Program-made: the position numbers and the translations under genes | Assembly: GCA_021299375.1 (NCBI GenBank) | Contig: JAJTGR010000018.1 | Span: 1-64,000, forward strand | DNA length: 64,000 nt | Reading direction: 5' to 3' | Source of the DNA: Gemmatimonadota bacterium | GTDB taxonomy: Bacteria; Gemmatimonadota; Gemmatimonadetes; Gemmatimonadales; Gemmatimonadaceae | Notes under the pieces: model-generated | The model's database searches: none | The model's input: the letters and a program-made list of their open reading frames with translations, nothing else | Told to the model about the DNA's origin: nothing | Part shown: positions 17,503-25,944 of the stretch, in pieces | How positions within the stretch are numbered: position 1 is the first letter of the stretch | Layout: the number at the start of each line of letters is the position of its first letter

Positions 17503-18959
17503 TGTCGCTCATTCTCGACCTCGATCGCGCCGGCGGCTACTGGGGCGCCGTGTACGTGTTCACGGCCATCAAAGGCATGCAGGTCGTCATCGATGGCCCG
17601 GTGGGCTGCGAGAACCTGCCGGTCACCTCGGTGCTGCACTATACCGACGCGCTGCCGCCTCACGAGCTGCCGATCGTCGTGACCGGGCTCGCCGAGGAGG
17701 AACTCGGCCAGCACGGCACCGAAGGCGCCATGAAGCGCGCGCACGCGACGCTCGACCCGGAGCTGCCCAGCGTGGTGGTGACCGGCTCGATCGCCGAGAT
17801 GATCGGCGGCGGCGTCACGCCCGAAGGCACGAACATTCAGCGTTTCCTGCCCCGTACGATCGACGAAGACCAGTGGCAGGCGGCCAACCGGGCCATGTAC
17901 TGGCTGTGGACCGAATATGGCCTCAAGAAGGGCGTGCGCCCGAAGAAACGGGAGCGCCAGCCGGGTGACAAGCCGCGGGTCAACATCATCGGCCCGATCT
18001 ACGGGTACTTCAACACCGCCAGCGACCTGCATGAGATCCGGCGCCTGATCGAGGGAATCGGCGCCGAGGTCAACATGGTGTTCCCGCTCGGCAGTCACAT
18101 GCAGGACATTCCGCGGCTGGTCGATGCCGACGTGAACATCTGCATGTATCGCGAGTTCGGCCGCATGCTCTGCGAGGACCTCGAGGTGCCGTACCTGCAG
18201 GCCCCCATCGGCCTGCACAGCACCACCCGCTTCCTTCGCACGCTCGGCGAGTTGCTGGACCTCGACCCCGAACCGTTCATCGAGAAGGAGAAGCACACCA
18301 CGATCAAGCCGCTGTGGGACCTGTGGCGGTCGGTGACCCAGGACTTCTTCGGCACGGCCAACTTTGCCATCGTGGCGAACGAGACCTACGCCCGTGGGGT
18401 GCGGCACTTCCTCGAAACCGAGATGGGAATGCCCTGCTCGTTCAGCTTTGCGCGCCGGCCCGGTGTGAAGCCCGACAATCAGGCCGTGAAGGACGCGATC
18501 AAGAGCAAGCCGCCGCTCATCATGTTCGGCAGCTACAACGAGCGCATGTACCTCGCGGAACTGGGCGCGCGGTCCATGTACATCCCGGCGTCGTTCCCGG
18601 GAGCGCTGATCCGTCGGCATACGGGCACGCCGTACATGGGCTACAGCGGCGCCACGTACATCGTGCAGGAGGTGTGCAACCAGCTGTTCGATGCGCTGTT
18701 CCACATCCTCCCGCTGGGGACGGAGATGGACAAGATCGATGCCACGCCGGCGCGGCTGCACCAGGAACTGCCATGGGACGACGACGCCAAGGCGACGTTC
18801 GACGAGTTGTGCGAGGGCTTCCCGATCCTCATCCGCATCTCGGCGGCCAAGCGCCTGCGCGATGCGGCCGAGAAGGATGCCCGGGAGTTGGGCGACACAG
18901 TCGTGACGCGCGACCACGTGCTGGCGAGCCGGCGGACGCTGGCAGGCGCGACATCGTGA
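17502..18959 (+). CDS. bchZ: Chlorophyllide a reductase subunit Z
   Basis: BchZ is the 485-aa NifK-like partner of BchY. The N-terminus is typical ([69 protein letters not shown]), with the cluster Cys in GPVGCEN. The ORF track start at 17067 runs through bchY in another frame. ATG 17502, coupled to the bchY stop, is clearly right. It is the last gene of the bchCXYZ run and is followed by a long hairpin with a T-run. Confidence 0.97.
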   Translation: MSLILDLDRAGGYWGAVYVFTAIKGMQVVIDGPVGCENLPVTSVLHYTDALPPHELPIVVTGLAEEELGQHGTEGAMKRAHATLDPELPSVVVTGSIAEMIGGGVTPEGTNIQRFLPRTIDEDQWQAANRAMYWLWTEYGLKKGVRPKKRERQPGDKPRVNIIGPIYGYFNTASDLHEIRRLIEGIGAEVNMVFPLGSHMQDIPRLVDADVNICMYREFGRMLCEDLEVPYLQAPIGLHSTTRFLRTLGELLDLDPEPFIEKEKHTTIKPLWDLWRSVTQDFFGTANFAIVANETYARGVRHFLETEMGMPCSFSFARRPGVKPDNQAVKDAIKSKPPLIMFGSYNERMYLAELGARSMYIPASFPGALIRRHTGTPYMGYSGATYIVQEVCNQLFDALFHILPLGTEMDKIDATPARLHQELPWDDDAKATFDELCEGFPILIRISAAKRLRDAAEKDARELGDTVVTRDHVLASRRTLAGATS

Positions 18960-19030
18960 CACGTGCAGCGCTCTTGAGGCCGTCGGAACAGCGACAGCGC
19001 TGACGGCGGCACCGGGACGACATCACGTCG

Positions 19031-19084
19031 AACGGCGTGATCTGGACTGCGGACAAGGACGTCCTCACCGATCACGCCGTTTTT
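19031..19084 (+). terminator. Hairpin terminator after bchZ
   Basis: AACGGCGTGATC (19031-19042) and GATCACGCCGTT (19070-19081) are perfect 12-bp inverted repeats with a 27-nt loop. The downstream arm runs into TTTTT. It sits between convergent bchZ and bchO. A T-run is present only in the plus direction. If it works, puf transcription is uncoupled from bchCXYZ, unlike the Rhodobacter superoperon. Confidence 0.7.
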
Positions 19085-19114
19085 CATGACGCCGTTGTGG
19101 GGCCGCGGCTGTCG

Positions 19115-20014
19115 CTACCGCCGTTCCTGCAACTGCCGTTCGATATCCACGAGGGTCTGCGTGACGACCTCCGGCCGTTCCTCCGGCAGCAGGTGCCCGC
19201 CGTCTTCCACCTGCCACGTCATCCCGGGCATCCCACGGGCGGCCCGCTCCAGCGGCCCGACGGGGATCCAGCGGTCGCCGCGGGCGGCTACGAGGTGCAC
19301 TGACGCCCGGAGGGAGCCGAGGTCGCGCCGCAGCGCGGGCAGGTCCCATCGCGACATCATGGTGAGGGCGGCGTGGACGTGTTCGGGGGTGGCGCACAAG
19401 GCGCGGTAGCGCGCGCGTTGCGCCTCGGTGAGGCGACTGCCGGTGCTGGCCAGCATCTGTTCGACAAGGCGGGTGCCGGACGCGAGGCGGGCCGCCCCGT
19501 CGGCAACGGGGCCGGACTCGACGAGGAACCCAAGCAGCGGCGCCACGAAGGCGACGTACCAGGCCGGCGGGGCGATGAGGGCCGGACAGAAGCCGACGAG
19601 GCGCTGCGGCGTCATGAGTCCGTCAACCGTCATGCGCAGCAGCACGGACAAGCCGGCCGAGTGGCCCGCCGCAACCACCGGCCGCTCTCCGAGTGCGGTC
19701 AGCACCTCCCCCACCGCGCGCGCCATGCCCGAGAGCGCATACGGGTTGCGGCGGCGCTCCACGTCGGCGGGCACGTGCGTGTAGCCGTGTCCCGGCAGAT
19801 CGAGGCTCACGATGTGGAAGTGAGGCGCCAGAGCAGCGGTGCACCCGGCCCAGGAATGGGTGCTTCCTCCCGCGCCATGCACCAGCAGCAGGGTTGGACC
19901 GTCCCCCTGACGCTGCACATGCCACCGGATACCTCCGACTTCGTGGAACGCGGAGGCGTGGGCATCCGGCCAGTCCGGCGGCGGCGTGCGGAGCGAAACA
20001 GGATGGGAAAGCAT
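19115..20014 (-). CDS. bchO: BchO, alpha/beta-fold hydrolase of bacteriochlorophyll synthesis
   Basis: This is a 299-aa alpha/beta hydrolase with oxyanion segment LLLVHGAGGSTHSW, a nucleophile elbow GHSAGLSVLLRM, and a C-terminal acid/His region ARGDRWIP...DGGHLLPEERPEVV. This matches BchO, a conserved PGC gene linked to Mg-chelatase function whose exact reaction is not settled. The long ORF from 20182 includes the promoter region. ATG 20014 gives MLSHPVSLRTPPPDWP and normal length. It lies on the opposite strand between bchZ and pufB, separating two blocks that are contiguous in many purple bacteria. Confidence 0.85.
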   Translation of the reverse strand: MLSHPVSLRTPPPDWPDAHASAFHEVGGIRWHVQRQGDGPTLLLVHGAGGSTHSWAGCTAALAPHFHIVSLDLPGHGYTHVPADVERRRNPYALSGMARAVGEVLTALGERPVVAAGHSAGLSVLLRMTVDGLMTPQRLVGFCPALIAPPAWYVAFVAPLLGFLVESGPVADGAARLASGTRLVEQMLASTGSRLTEAQRARYRALCATPEHVHAALTMMSRWDLPALRRDLGSLRASVHLVAARGDRWIPVGPLERAARGMPGMTWQVEDGGHLLPEERPEVVTQTLVDIERQLQERR

Positions 20015-20064
20015 GAGATTTTTGGGCCGAGACGCGCCGGGAGGGCGAAAACGTGTGGATGTAC

Positions 20065-20108
20065 CGTAAATTCTTCTTGACGCATCGAACCGTAAGGTCC
20101 AGTTTACA
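20065..20108. promoter_or_regulatory. Candidate degenerate PpsR box pair in the bchO/puf divergent region
   Basis: CGTAAATTCTTCTTGACG (20065-20082) and CGTAAGGTCCAGTTTACA (20091-20108) both fit the 18-bp box layout, with C/G substitutions at the outer bases, and are exactly 8 bp apart. TTGACG at 20077-20082 could be the puf -35, but the -10 (CAGTTT at 17 nt) is weak. The spacing is the main argument; the core match is imperfect. Confidence 0.4.
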
Positions 20109-20202
20109 CCCGAGTCCGAGAAGCATCGCCGCCCGTTACTTGGGCGGCATCCCAGCCGCGCGGGACGAGCGCGGTAGTCCAATCAGTTCCCCGGAGGCAG
20201 AG

Positions 20203-20337
20203 ATGTCGGAAAAGGGCGGAATGACCGAGGAAGAGGCGCGCCGCTTCCACGGCTACATGGTGACCGGCACCATGGGCTACATCGTCGTCGCCGCGGTCGC
20301 GCATTTTCTTGCGTGGTCGTGGCGTCCGTGGTTCTAA
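20203..20337 (+). CDS. pufB: Light-harvesting 1 beta polypeptide
   Basis: PufB is a 44-aa single-helix antenna apoprotein (MSEKGGMTEEEARRFHGYMVTGTMGYIVVAAVAHFLAWSWRPWF). The His in VAAVAHFLAW is the expected bacteriochlorophyll ligand, and FHGYM is the conserved cytoplasmic-side motif of LH beta chains. GGAGG lies about 6 nt upstream of the ATG. The ORF track begins at 20053 because the frame is open upstream. It is the only beta gene in the window, although two alpha genes follow. Confidence 0.95.
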   Translation: MSEKGGMTEEEARRFHGYMVTGTMGYIVVAAVAHFLAWSWRPWF

Positions 20338-20363
20338 CCCTCTGAGTTCTATCGGGAGACATC

Positions 20364-20528
20364 ATGCATAGGATTTGGATGGGCACGGACCCCCACCTGA
20401 TCATGAGCGCGCTTGGCACGTTCCTGGTTGGGTGCGTTCTCGTGCTGCACATCTGGGCATTCGGTCAGTTCAACTGGCCGGGCACTCTCAAGGCCAAGTA
20501 CGCGACGCCTGCTGCCGCCACCCGCTGA
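20364..20528 (+). CDS. LH1-type alpha polypeptide, divergent copy 1
   Basis: This 54-aa ORF is missing from the supplied track because of its length. It reads MHRIWMGTDPHLIMSALGTFLVGCVLVLHIWAFGQFNWPG and then an Ala/Thr-rich tail. It keeps the alpha-chain start (MHRIW) and one hydrophobic helix with a His (VLVLHIWAF) suited to bind bacteriochlorophyll. It lacks the DPRR and HFILLS blocks of canonical LH1 alpha. GGGAG precedes the ATG. It lies 26 nt after pufB and 9 nt before the second alpha gene. It could be the alpha chain of a second antenna ring, which is an inference. Confidence 0.85.
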   Translation: MHRIWMGTDPHLIMSALGTFLVGCVLVLHIWAFGQFNWPGTLKAKYATPAAATR

Positions 20529-20537
20529 GGAGCACAT

Positions 20538-20753
20538 ATGCACCGCATTTGGCTGATGTTTGACCCGCGGCGCGTCATGGTGGCCCTGGTGGGCTTCCTC
20601 GCCGTGCTTGCGCTGGTCATTCACTTCATCCTGCTCAGTTCGCAGCGTTACTCGTGGATCGAGAACGGTACGCTCGGTGCTGATCAGGCCCCCGTCGGGG
20701 CGTCGGCTCCGGCGGCGGCGGCAGAAATGTCGCCGCTCCCGCCCGGCCGGTAA
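20538..20753 (+). CDS. pufA: Light-harvesting 1 alpha polypeptide (canonical)
   Basis: This 71-aa protein is a clear LH1 alpha chain: [44 protein letters not shown], with the His in VIHFILLS as chlorophyll ligand. The C-terminal 25 residues are Ala/Pro-rich and extend beyond the usual length of about 55. GAGGAG lies 5-11 nt upstream of the ATG. It shares the MHRIW start with the preceding 54-aa alpha gene, which suggests duplication. Confidence 0.93.
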   Translation: MHRIWLMFDPRRVMVALVGFLAVLALVIHFILLSSQRYSWIENGTLGADQAPVGASAPAAAAEMSPLPPGR

Positions 20754-20769
20754 CACGTCGAGCGTCGTT

Positions 20770-20814
20770 GCCGGGCTGGCGTTTCGCACGTGTCGGTGCG
20801 ACGCCAGCCCCGGC
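20770..20814 (+). other. Intercistronic RNA hairpin between pufA and pufL
   Basis: An 18-bp GC-rich hairpin (GCCGGGCTGGCG ... CGCCAGCCCCGGC, inner stem TCGCAC/GTGCGA, hexaloop GTGTCG) lies in the 180-nt pufA-pufL gap. No T-run follows. In Rhodobacter a hairpin at this position protects the pufBA message and raises antenna over reaction-centre expression. The same role is likely here. Confidence 0.75.
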
Positions 20815-20933
20815 CGACGCCAAACGTCCGGCTGGTTGGTGGTAGTGCGTTGGCAGTCGTTGGCCGTCTTCTGGTGAGTTGCAGCCGTTCCCCCCCCCGC
20901 TGCCTTTTCTCTGCGCGTCCGGAGATATCGCCC

Positions 20934-21758
20934 ATGGCGATGCTGAGCTTCGAAAAGAAGTACCGTGTCCGCGGTGGTACGCTGATCGGCGGAGATCTCT
21001 TCGATTTCTGGTTCGGTCCGTTCTACGTGGGCTTCTTTGGTGTCACGACGATTTTCTTCGTCACGCTCGGCACGCTGCTCTGCGTGTGGGGGGCGGCGAT
21101 GGGACCGACGTGGAACCTCTGGCAGATCAACATTGCGCCACCCGACCTCAAGTACGGTCTGGGCCTCGCGCCACTCCGCGAAGGCGGGCTGTGGCAGATC
21201 ATCACCTTGTGCGCCGTCGGAGCCTTCGGTTCGTGGGCGCTGCGCCAAGCCGAGATTGCGCGCAAACTCGGCATGGGGATGCACGTGCCCTGGGCGTATG
21301 GCGGCGCGATTCTCGCCTACGTCACACTGGTCGTCATCCGCCCGCTGCTGCTCGGCGCGTGGGGCCACGGCTTTCCGTACGGCATCTTCTCGCACCTGGA
21401 CTGGGTGTCGAACGTGGGGTACCAGTACCTCCACTTCCACTACAATCCGGCGCACATGATCGCCGTGACGTTCTTCTTCACGAACTGCCTCGCTCTGGCG
21501 ATGCACGGTTCGCTCATCCTCTCGGTGACCAACCCGCCGAAGGGGACGCCGACCGGGACGAGTGAGCAGGAGAACGTCTTCTTCCGCGACCTGCTTGGCT
21601 ACTCGATCGGCGCAATCGGCATTCACCGGCTCGGCCTGTTCCTCGCGGTCGGCGCGGCGGTGTGGAGTGCCATCTGCATCGTGATTTCCGGCCCCTTCTG
21701 GAGCAAGGGCTGGCCCGAGTGGTGGAGCTGGTGGCTCAACCTTCCGATCTGGCGCTGA
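20934..21758 (+). CDS. pufL: Reaction centre L subunit
   Basis: PufL is a 274-aa, five-helix core subunit of the type II reaction centre, which with PufM binds the special pair, bacteriopheophytins and quinones. The N-terminus [33 protein letters not shown] is diagnostic. Histidines in [30 protein letters not shown] and GIHRLGLF are the expected bacteriochlorophyll and iron ligands. The ORF track starts at 20790. ATG 20934, about 10 nt after GGAG, gives the conserved start. Confidence 0.98.
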   Translation: MAMLSFEKKYRVRGGTLIGGDLFDFWFGPFYVGFFGVTTIFFVTLGTLLCVWGAAMGPTWNLWQINIAPPDLKYGLGLAPLREGGLWQIITLCAVGAFGSWALRQAEIARKLGMGMHVPWAYGGAILAYVTLVVIRPLLLGAWGHGFPYGIFSHLDWVSNVGYQYLHFHYNPAHMIAVTFFFTNCLALAMHGSLILSVTNPPKGTPTGTSEQENVFFRDLLGYSIGAIGIHRLGLFLAVGAAVWSAICIVISGPFWSKGWPEWWSWWLNLPIWR

Positions 21759-21773
21759 GGTCACAGGGCTCAC

Positions 21774-22901
21774 ATGCTCGAATACCAGAACCTCTTCACG
21801 CGCGTACAGGTCCGCACCGTACCCGAACCGGGCCTGCCGATCGACGAGTCGACCGGCACCCGGTATGGCAAGGGCACCTTCTCGTACCTCGCCGGCAAGT
21901 TCGGCGACGCACAGATCGGACCGATCTACCTCGGCTGGGCCGGCGTCCTGTCGTTGATCTTCGGCTTCATGGCCTTCGAGATCATCGGGCTCAACATGTG
22001 GGCGTCGGTGGGATGGGATCCGGTGGAGTTCATCCGCCAGCTCCCGTGGCTTGCCCTCGAGCCACCGCCACCGCAGTACGGCCTGCGCATTCCGCCGCTC
22101 AACCAGGGCGGGTGGTACCTGATGGCCGGGTTCTTCCTCACCGTCAGCATCATCCTCTGGTGGATCCGCATCTACCGCCGGGCTCGCGCCCTGCAGATGG
22201 GGACGCACCTGCCCTGGGCCTTCGCCAGCGCGATCTTCCTGTACTCGACGTTCTTCTTCCAGCCGCTGCTCGTCGGCAGCTGGAGCGAGATGGTGCCGTT
22301 CGGCATCTTCCCGCACCTCGACTGGACGTCGGCGTTCTCGATCCGCTACGGCAATCTGTACTACAACCCGTTCCATGCCCTCTCGATCGCGTTCCTGTAC
22401 GGATCGGCCGTGCTCTTCGCGATGCACGGGGCCACCATCCTGGCCGTCGCCCGCATGGGAGGGCAGAACGAAATCGAGCAGATCACCGACCGCGGTACCG
22501 CGGCCGAACGCTCGATGCTCTTCTGGCGCTGGTGCATGGGGTTCAACGCCACGATGGAGTCCATCCATCGCTGGGCGTGGTGGTTCGCGGTGTTGACCAC
22601 CTTCACCGGGGGGATCGGCATCCTGCTGACGGGCACCGTGGTCGACAACTGGTACCTCTGGGGCGTGAAGCACGGCCTCGTGGCCCCGTACCCGGCCCAG
22701 AACGTGCTGACGCCGGAGCAGCAGGAACTGCTGCGCGGCCGCTACCAGGGCACGGCGCCGGACACGTTCCCGACTTTTGTGGTGCCGCAGTCGGCAACCA
22801 TCCCTGATACCGCGGCCATGCTGGTGCCTGCGGACTCGGTGAAGGCGGACTCCACCGCGGCCAAGGACTCGACCGTGGCCCCTGCGGGAGGCAAGCAATG
22901 A
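21774..22901 (+). CDS. pufM: Reaction centre M subunit with C-terminal extension
   Basis: This 375-aa M subunit starts [14 protein letters not shown] and has the [21 protein letters not shown] helix, the special-pair His in [24 protein letters not shown], and [18 protein letters not shown] with Glu and His iron ligands. Typical M subunits have about 305-325 residues. Here roughly 50 extra residues follow the last helix ([15 protein letters not shown]...[14 protein letters not shown]). M-subunit C-termini are periplasmic, so the tail would face PufC. The stop overlaps pufC (ATGA). Confidence 0.98.
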   Translation: MLEYQNLFTRVQVRTVPEPGLPIDESTGTRYGKGTFSYLAGKFGDAQIGPIYLGWAGVLSLIFGFMAFEIIGLNMWASVGWDPVEFIRQLPWLALEPPPPQYGLRIPPLNQGGWYLMAGFFLTVSIILWWIRIYRRARALQMGTHLPWAFASAIFLYSTFFFQPLLVGSWSEMVPFGIFPHLDWTSAFSIRYGNLYYNPFHALSIAFLYGSAVLFAMHGATILAVARMGGQNEIEQITDRGTAAERSMLFWRWCMGFNATMESIHRWAWWFAVLTTFTGGIGILLTGTVVDNWYLWGVKHGLVAPYPAQNVLTPEQQELLRGRYQGTAPDTFPTFVVPQSATIPDTAAMLVPADSVKADSTAAKDSTVAPAGGKQ

Positions 22902-24025
22902 GCAGCCGACGTCGTTTCCGTGCCCTGATCGGTGCCCCGATCGCCCTGCTGCTGCTGGGTGCCTGCGGCGATGCGGCGACCGACAGTGTGCAGGTGGGCT
23001 ATCGCGGTACCGCACTCGAGCAGAACTACGATCATGGCGACCTCAAGGCCAAGTTCGCCCAGGTCAAGATCCCGGCCCCGCCGCCGCCGGCGGGGGAGTC
23101 GCCCCCGGGACCGCTGCCGTGGCAGAACGTGCAGGTACTCAACGACATCAGCGTGGCGGAGTTCAACCGCACCATGATCGCCATGAGTACCTGGGTGGCG
23201 GGCACGGGCAACTGCGCCTACTGCCACAACATTGCGAATCTGGCCGCGGACACGCTTCCCAACGGCAAGCCGTTGTATGCGAAGATCGTCGCTCGACGCA
23301 TGCTGCAGATGACCCGCAACATCAACGGGAACTACGCGCAGCACGTGAAGAACACCGGCGTGACCTGCTACACGTGCCACATGGGCAAGCCGTTGCCGAA
23401 CGGGCTCTGGTTCTACTCGAGCCAGACCGACTACCTGCGGCACTACCTCGACCGTGACGGCGCCCGTGTCATCACTCAGGGCGTGACCCCGACGAACGAC
23501 AACCGCAGTTCGGTCAAGGCCGCGGAGTGGACCCACGCCCTCATGATCTCGCAGTCGCGGTCGCTGGGCGTGAACTGCACCTACTGCCACAACACGCGGC
23601 AGTTCGCCAGCTGGCAGGAAGCCCCGCCGGCCCGCGTCACGGCCTATCACGGCATCCTGATGCTGCGGGACGTCAACCGGAACTACCTCGCGCCGTTGCA
23701 GCCGGTGTATCCGGCGGTACGGCTCGGGGCGATGGGAGACGCGCCCAAGGCGCAGTGTGTGACCTGCCACAACGGTGCCTACAAGCCGCTGTATGGGGCC
23801 CAGATGGCCAAGGACTTCCCGGCCCTCTGGGGACGAGCCGACTGGAACGGTGTCCCGTTCCCGGGGCTGGGTGCGCCTCGGGGAGGGGCGGCGGATAGTG
23901 CGGCTGCCATGCCGGCTCCGGCCACTCCGGCCACTCCGGCCCCTGCACCAGTGGCACCGAAGCGCAGTAGTGCCCGCCCGGTGCCCCCCAACAGTGCGGT
24001 TGGGGCCGCGGGCGGCACGAACTAG
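22898..24025 (+). CDS. pufC: Reaction centre tetrahaem cytochrome c subunit
   Basis: PufC is a 375-aa periplasmic lipoprotein that re-reduces the oxidised special pair. A signal peptide ends in a lipobox (LLLLGAC, Cys about residue 25). Four c-type haem motifs are present: CAYCH (about 106), CYTCH (157), CTYCH (227) and CVTCH (287). Conserved Met-containing helices ([26 protein letters not shown]) supply axial ligands. A Pro/Ala-rich tail of about 50 residues follows the last haem. It overlaps pufM by 4 nt and is closed by a strong terminator. Confidence 0.97.
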   Translation: MSSRRRFRALIGAPIALLLLGACGDAATDSVQVGYRGTALEQNYDHGDLKAKFAQVKIPAPPPPAGESPPGPLPWQNVQVLNDISVAEFNRTMIAMSTWVAGTGNCAYCHNIANLAADTLPNGKPLYAKIVARRMLQMTRNINGNYAQHVKNTGVTCYTCHMGKPLPNGLWFYSSQTDYLRHYLDRDGARVITQGVTPTNDNRSSVKAAEWTHALMISQSRSLGVNCTYCHNTRQFASWQEAPPARVTAYHGILMLRDVNRNYLAPLQPVYPAVRLGAMGDAPKAQCVTCHNGAYKPLYGAQMAKDFPALWGRADWNGVPFPGLGAPRGGAADSAAAMPAPATPATPAPAPVAPKRSSARPVPPNSAVGAAGGTN

Positions 24026-24044
24026 GCCGGACACGTTCTCGAGT

Positions 24045-24083
24045 GCCCCGCGGCGCCCCGGCGTCGCGGGGCTTTTCGCTTTT
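24045..24083 (+). terminator. Rho-independent terminator of the puf operon
   Basis: GCCCCGCG (24045-24052) pairs with CGCGGGGC (24065-24072) and is followed by TTTTCGCTTTT. It lies 20 nt after the pufC stop. Confidence 0.88.
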
Positions 24084-24135
24084 CCGGTCGAAACCCGATT
24101 CGTTAGCTTGGCATTGATCGAGTGGCGATGCCGCC

Positions 24136-24819
24136 ATGACGGCGCCCGTTCCGTCTTCCCCTCCACCGAGTCCTCTTGTGTCTACCCGACGCCTTCCCGT
24201 CTACATCCTTGCCGACGTGTCCGGTTCGATGCAGGGCACTCCCATCGAATCGGTGAAGTCGGGCATCCGCCAGCTGCACCGCGACCTGCTGGGCGATCCG
24301 CAGGCCATCGAGAGCGCCTACCTCTCGGTCCTCACCTTCTCGAACAGCGCGCAGCAGCTTGTGCCGCTTACCGAGGTGGCGATGTTCAACCCGCCCGAGC
24401 TCGTCGCCAGCGGCTCGACCAACTTCGGCGACGGCCTGCGCCTGCTGCTGGAATCGTTCGATCGCGAGATCGTGCGCACCACGGCCGAGCAGAAAGGCGA
24501 CTGGCGCCCCCTGGTGTTCATTCTCTCCGATGGCGCGCCGACGGATGTCGAGTGGCCGGTGTACGCGCAGCAGCTGCGCGAGCGGCGCCCGGCCAACATC
24601 ATCGCCGTGGCCTGCGGTGACCAGGCGGATGTCGAGGTGCTCAAGCAGGTCACGGAAATCGTGATCCAGATGCAGGACATGTCGCCGGACGCCTTCAAGG
24701 CGTTCTTCCGCTTCGTCTCGGCCTCGGTCAAGCAGACAAGTGCCAAGGTCGGCGCCCTCGCTGACGGTCAGGGGATCACGCTTCCCCCGCCGCCGCCGGG
24801 CATCACGATCGTTCCGTAA
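24136..24819 (+). CDS. TerY-like von Willebrand A domain protein
   Basis: This 227-aa protein is essentially one vWA domain with an intact MIDAS: LADVSGSMQGTPIESV (DxSGS, about residue 27), ASGSTNFGDGL (Thr) and LSDGAPTDVEW (Asp). The block GIRQLHRDLLGDPQAIESAYLSVLTFSN is characteristic of TerY-type proteins. A short Pro-rich tail (GITLPPPPPGITIVP) ends it. It is the first gene of a run with a PP2C phosphatase and a kinase, the TerY-P triad described from comparative genomics as a phosphorylation-dependent signalling unit. No tellurite-resistance genes are nearby. A TAGCTT hexamer lies about 26 nt upstream of the ATG. Confidence 0.85.
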   Translation: MTAPVPSSPPPSPLVSTRRLPVYILADVSGSMQGTPIESVKSGIRQLHRDLLGDPQAIESAYLSVLTFSNSAQQLVPLTEVAMFNPPELVASGSTNFGDGLRLLLESFDREIVRTTAEQKGDWRPLVFILSDGAPTDVEWPVYAQQLRERRPANIIAVACGDQADVEVLKQVTEIVIQMQDMSPDAFKAFFRFVSASVKQTSAKVGALADGQGITLPPPPPGITIVP

Positions 24820-24827
24820 CGCCTCGC

Positions 24828-25913
24828 GTGCACTCCGAACTCCCCACCGCCCCCGGCGCCGCGGACGCGCCAACGGGGGACGCGGGGCGCCCGGCCACCG
24901 AGGCGGTGTCGGCGTCCACCACCCCGGAGGCCGTGGCCCCGCTGGCGCCGTTGGAAGCCCCACCGCGCGCCGTCTGGACGTCTCTCGCCCCCGCCGTGCC
25001 GTGGTGTCCTGCCGAGTGGATCGGTCACCTCGAGGCCGTCGCCCCCGGACTGGCCACGGCGGTCGCCACCACCGAGGCGGGTGAGGCCGTCGGCGATCGC
25101 CTCGCCGCGCACGGCTGGACGCTCGTGATGGCGTCGCGCCGTGGACGCCTGCACGCGCATCGTGGTGATCACCGGGAGGACGCCGGCGCCATTTCGGGCA
25201 TGCCGAGCGGATGGTGCGCCGCCGTTGCCGACGGCGCCGGGTCCGCCGCGTGGAGCCGCCTCGGCGCGGCGATGGCCACCCACGTGTTCACCCACGCCGT
25301 GCGTGCAGAGCTGGCGACGGGTGGCCGCGCCGGCGACACGCTGGCCACGGCCATGCAGCGCGCCGCAGACGCCACCAACCGGGCCCTGCGCGACTTTGCC
25401 TCCCGCTCCGGGCTGGCCCTGCGCGACTTGCGCACGACGTTGCTGTCCGTGGCGCTGCACCAGGGCTCGCTGGCCGTCATGCAGGTGGGCGATGGGGCCA
25501 TGGCGCTCCTGCACACCGGGCGCGTCGTCATTCATCCGCACGCCGCGGCCACCGGCGACTACTCCGGCGAGGTTACGCACTTTCTCCCCGATGACGGCGC
25601 CGTGGAGCACTTGCGGCAATCGCTGGCCGTACGCGACGCCGACGACTGCGTGGGGGTCGTGCTCGCCACCGACGGTGTGGACGATCCGTACTATCCGTTC
25701 ACGCGACACGTGGGCTCGCTGTACGCGCAGCTCCTGCATGGCACCACCGCCGAGACGCCGTTGCCAGCGGGCCTTGTGCCGGTGCGGCAGGCGCCGGTGT
25801 TCGATGCGCCGGATCCCGTGCGCGCGCTCAGTGAATGGCTGGCGTTCGAGAAGCGCGGGGAGAACGACGACCGGACGCTGTGCGTCATCCGGCGGGACGG
25901 CACGTCATGGTGA
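24828..25913 (+). CDS. PP2C-family serine/threonine phosphatase
   Basis: This is a 361-aa metal-dependent phosphatase. Recognisable motifs are WCAAVADGAGSAAWSRLGAAMA (DGxG metal-binding motif plus SR..A), LAVMQVGDGAMALLHTG, VVLATDGVDDPYYP and the final ENDDRTLCVIR (DN/DD metal ligand). About 95 Ala/Pro-rich residues precede the domain. It starts at GTG 24828, only 8 nt after the vWA gene, and is followed 31 nt later by the kinase gene. It presumably reverses that kinase's phosphorylation. Confidence 0.85.
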   Translation: MHSELPTAPGAADAPTGDAGRPATEAVSASTTPEAVAPLAPLEAPPRAVWTSLAPAVPWCPAEWIGHLEAVAPGLATAVATTEAGEAVGDRLAAHGWTLVMASRRGRLHAHRGDHREDAGAISGMPSGWCAAVADGAGSAAWSRLGAAMATHVFTHAVRAELATGGRAGDTLATAMQRAADATNRALRDFASRSGLALRDLRTTLLSVALHQGSLAVMQVGDGAMALLHTGRVVIHPHAAATGDYSGEVTHFLPDDGAVEHLRQSLAVRDADDCVGVVLATDGVDDPYYPFTRHVGSLYAQLLHGTTAETPLPAGLVPVRQAPVFDAPDPVRALSEWLAFEKRGENDDRTLCVIRRDGTSW

Positions 25914-25944
25914 CCGGCCTCGCCACCACGATCGGTCGCTGACC

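Noticed and set aside
20349-23015. 888-aa minus-strand ORF antisense to puf
   Set aside because: It covers pufA2, pufL and pufM, whose products are unmistakable. The translation is His/Arg/Glu-rich with no domain, typical of an antisense shadow in GC-rich DNA.
24136-24819. Tellurite-resistance operon
   Set aside because: Only the TerY-like vWA protein is present. No TerB, TerC, TerD or TerZ proteins are nearby, and the phosphatase-kinase context indicates a signalling triad instead.
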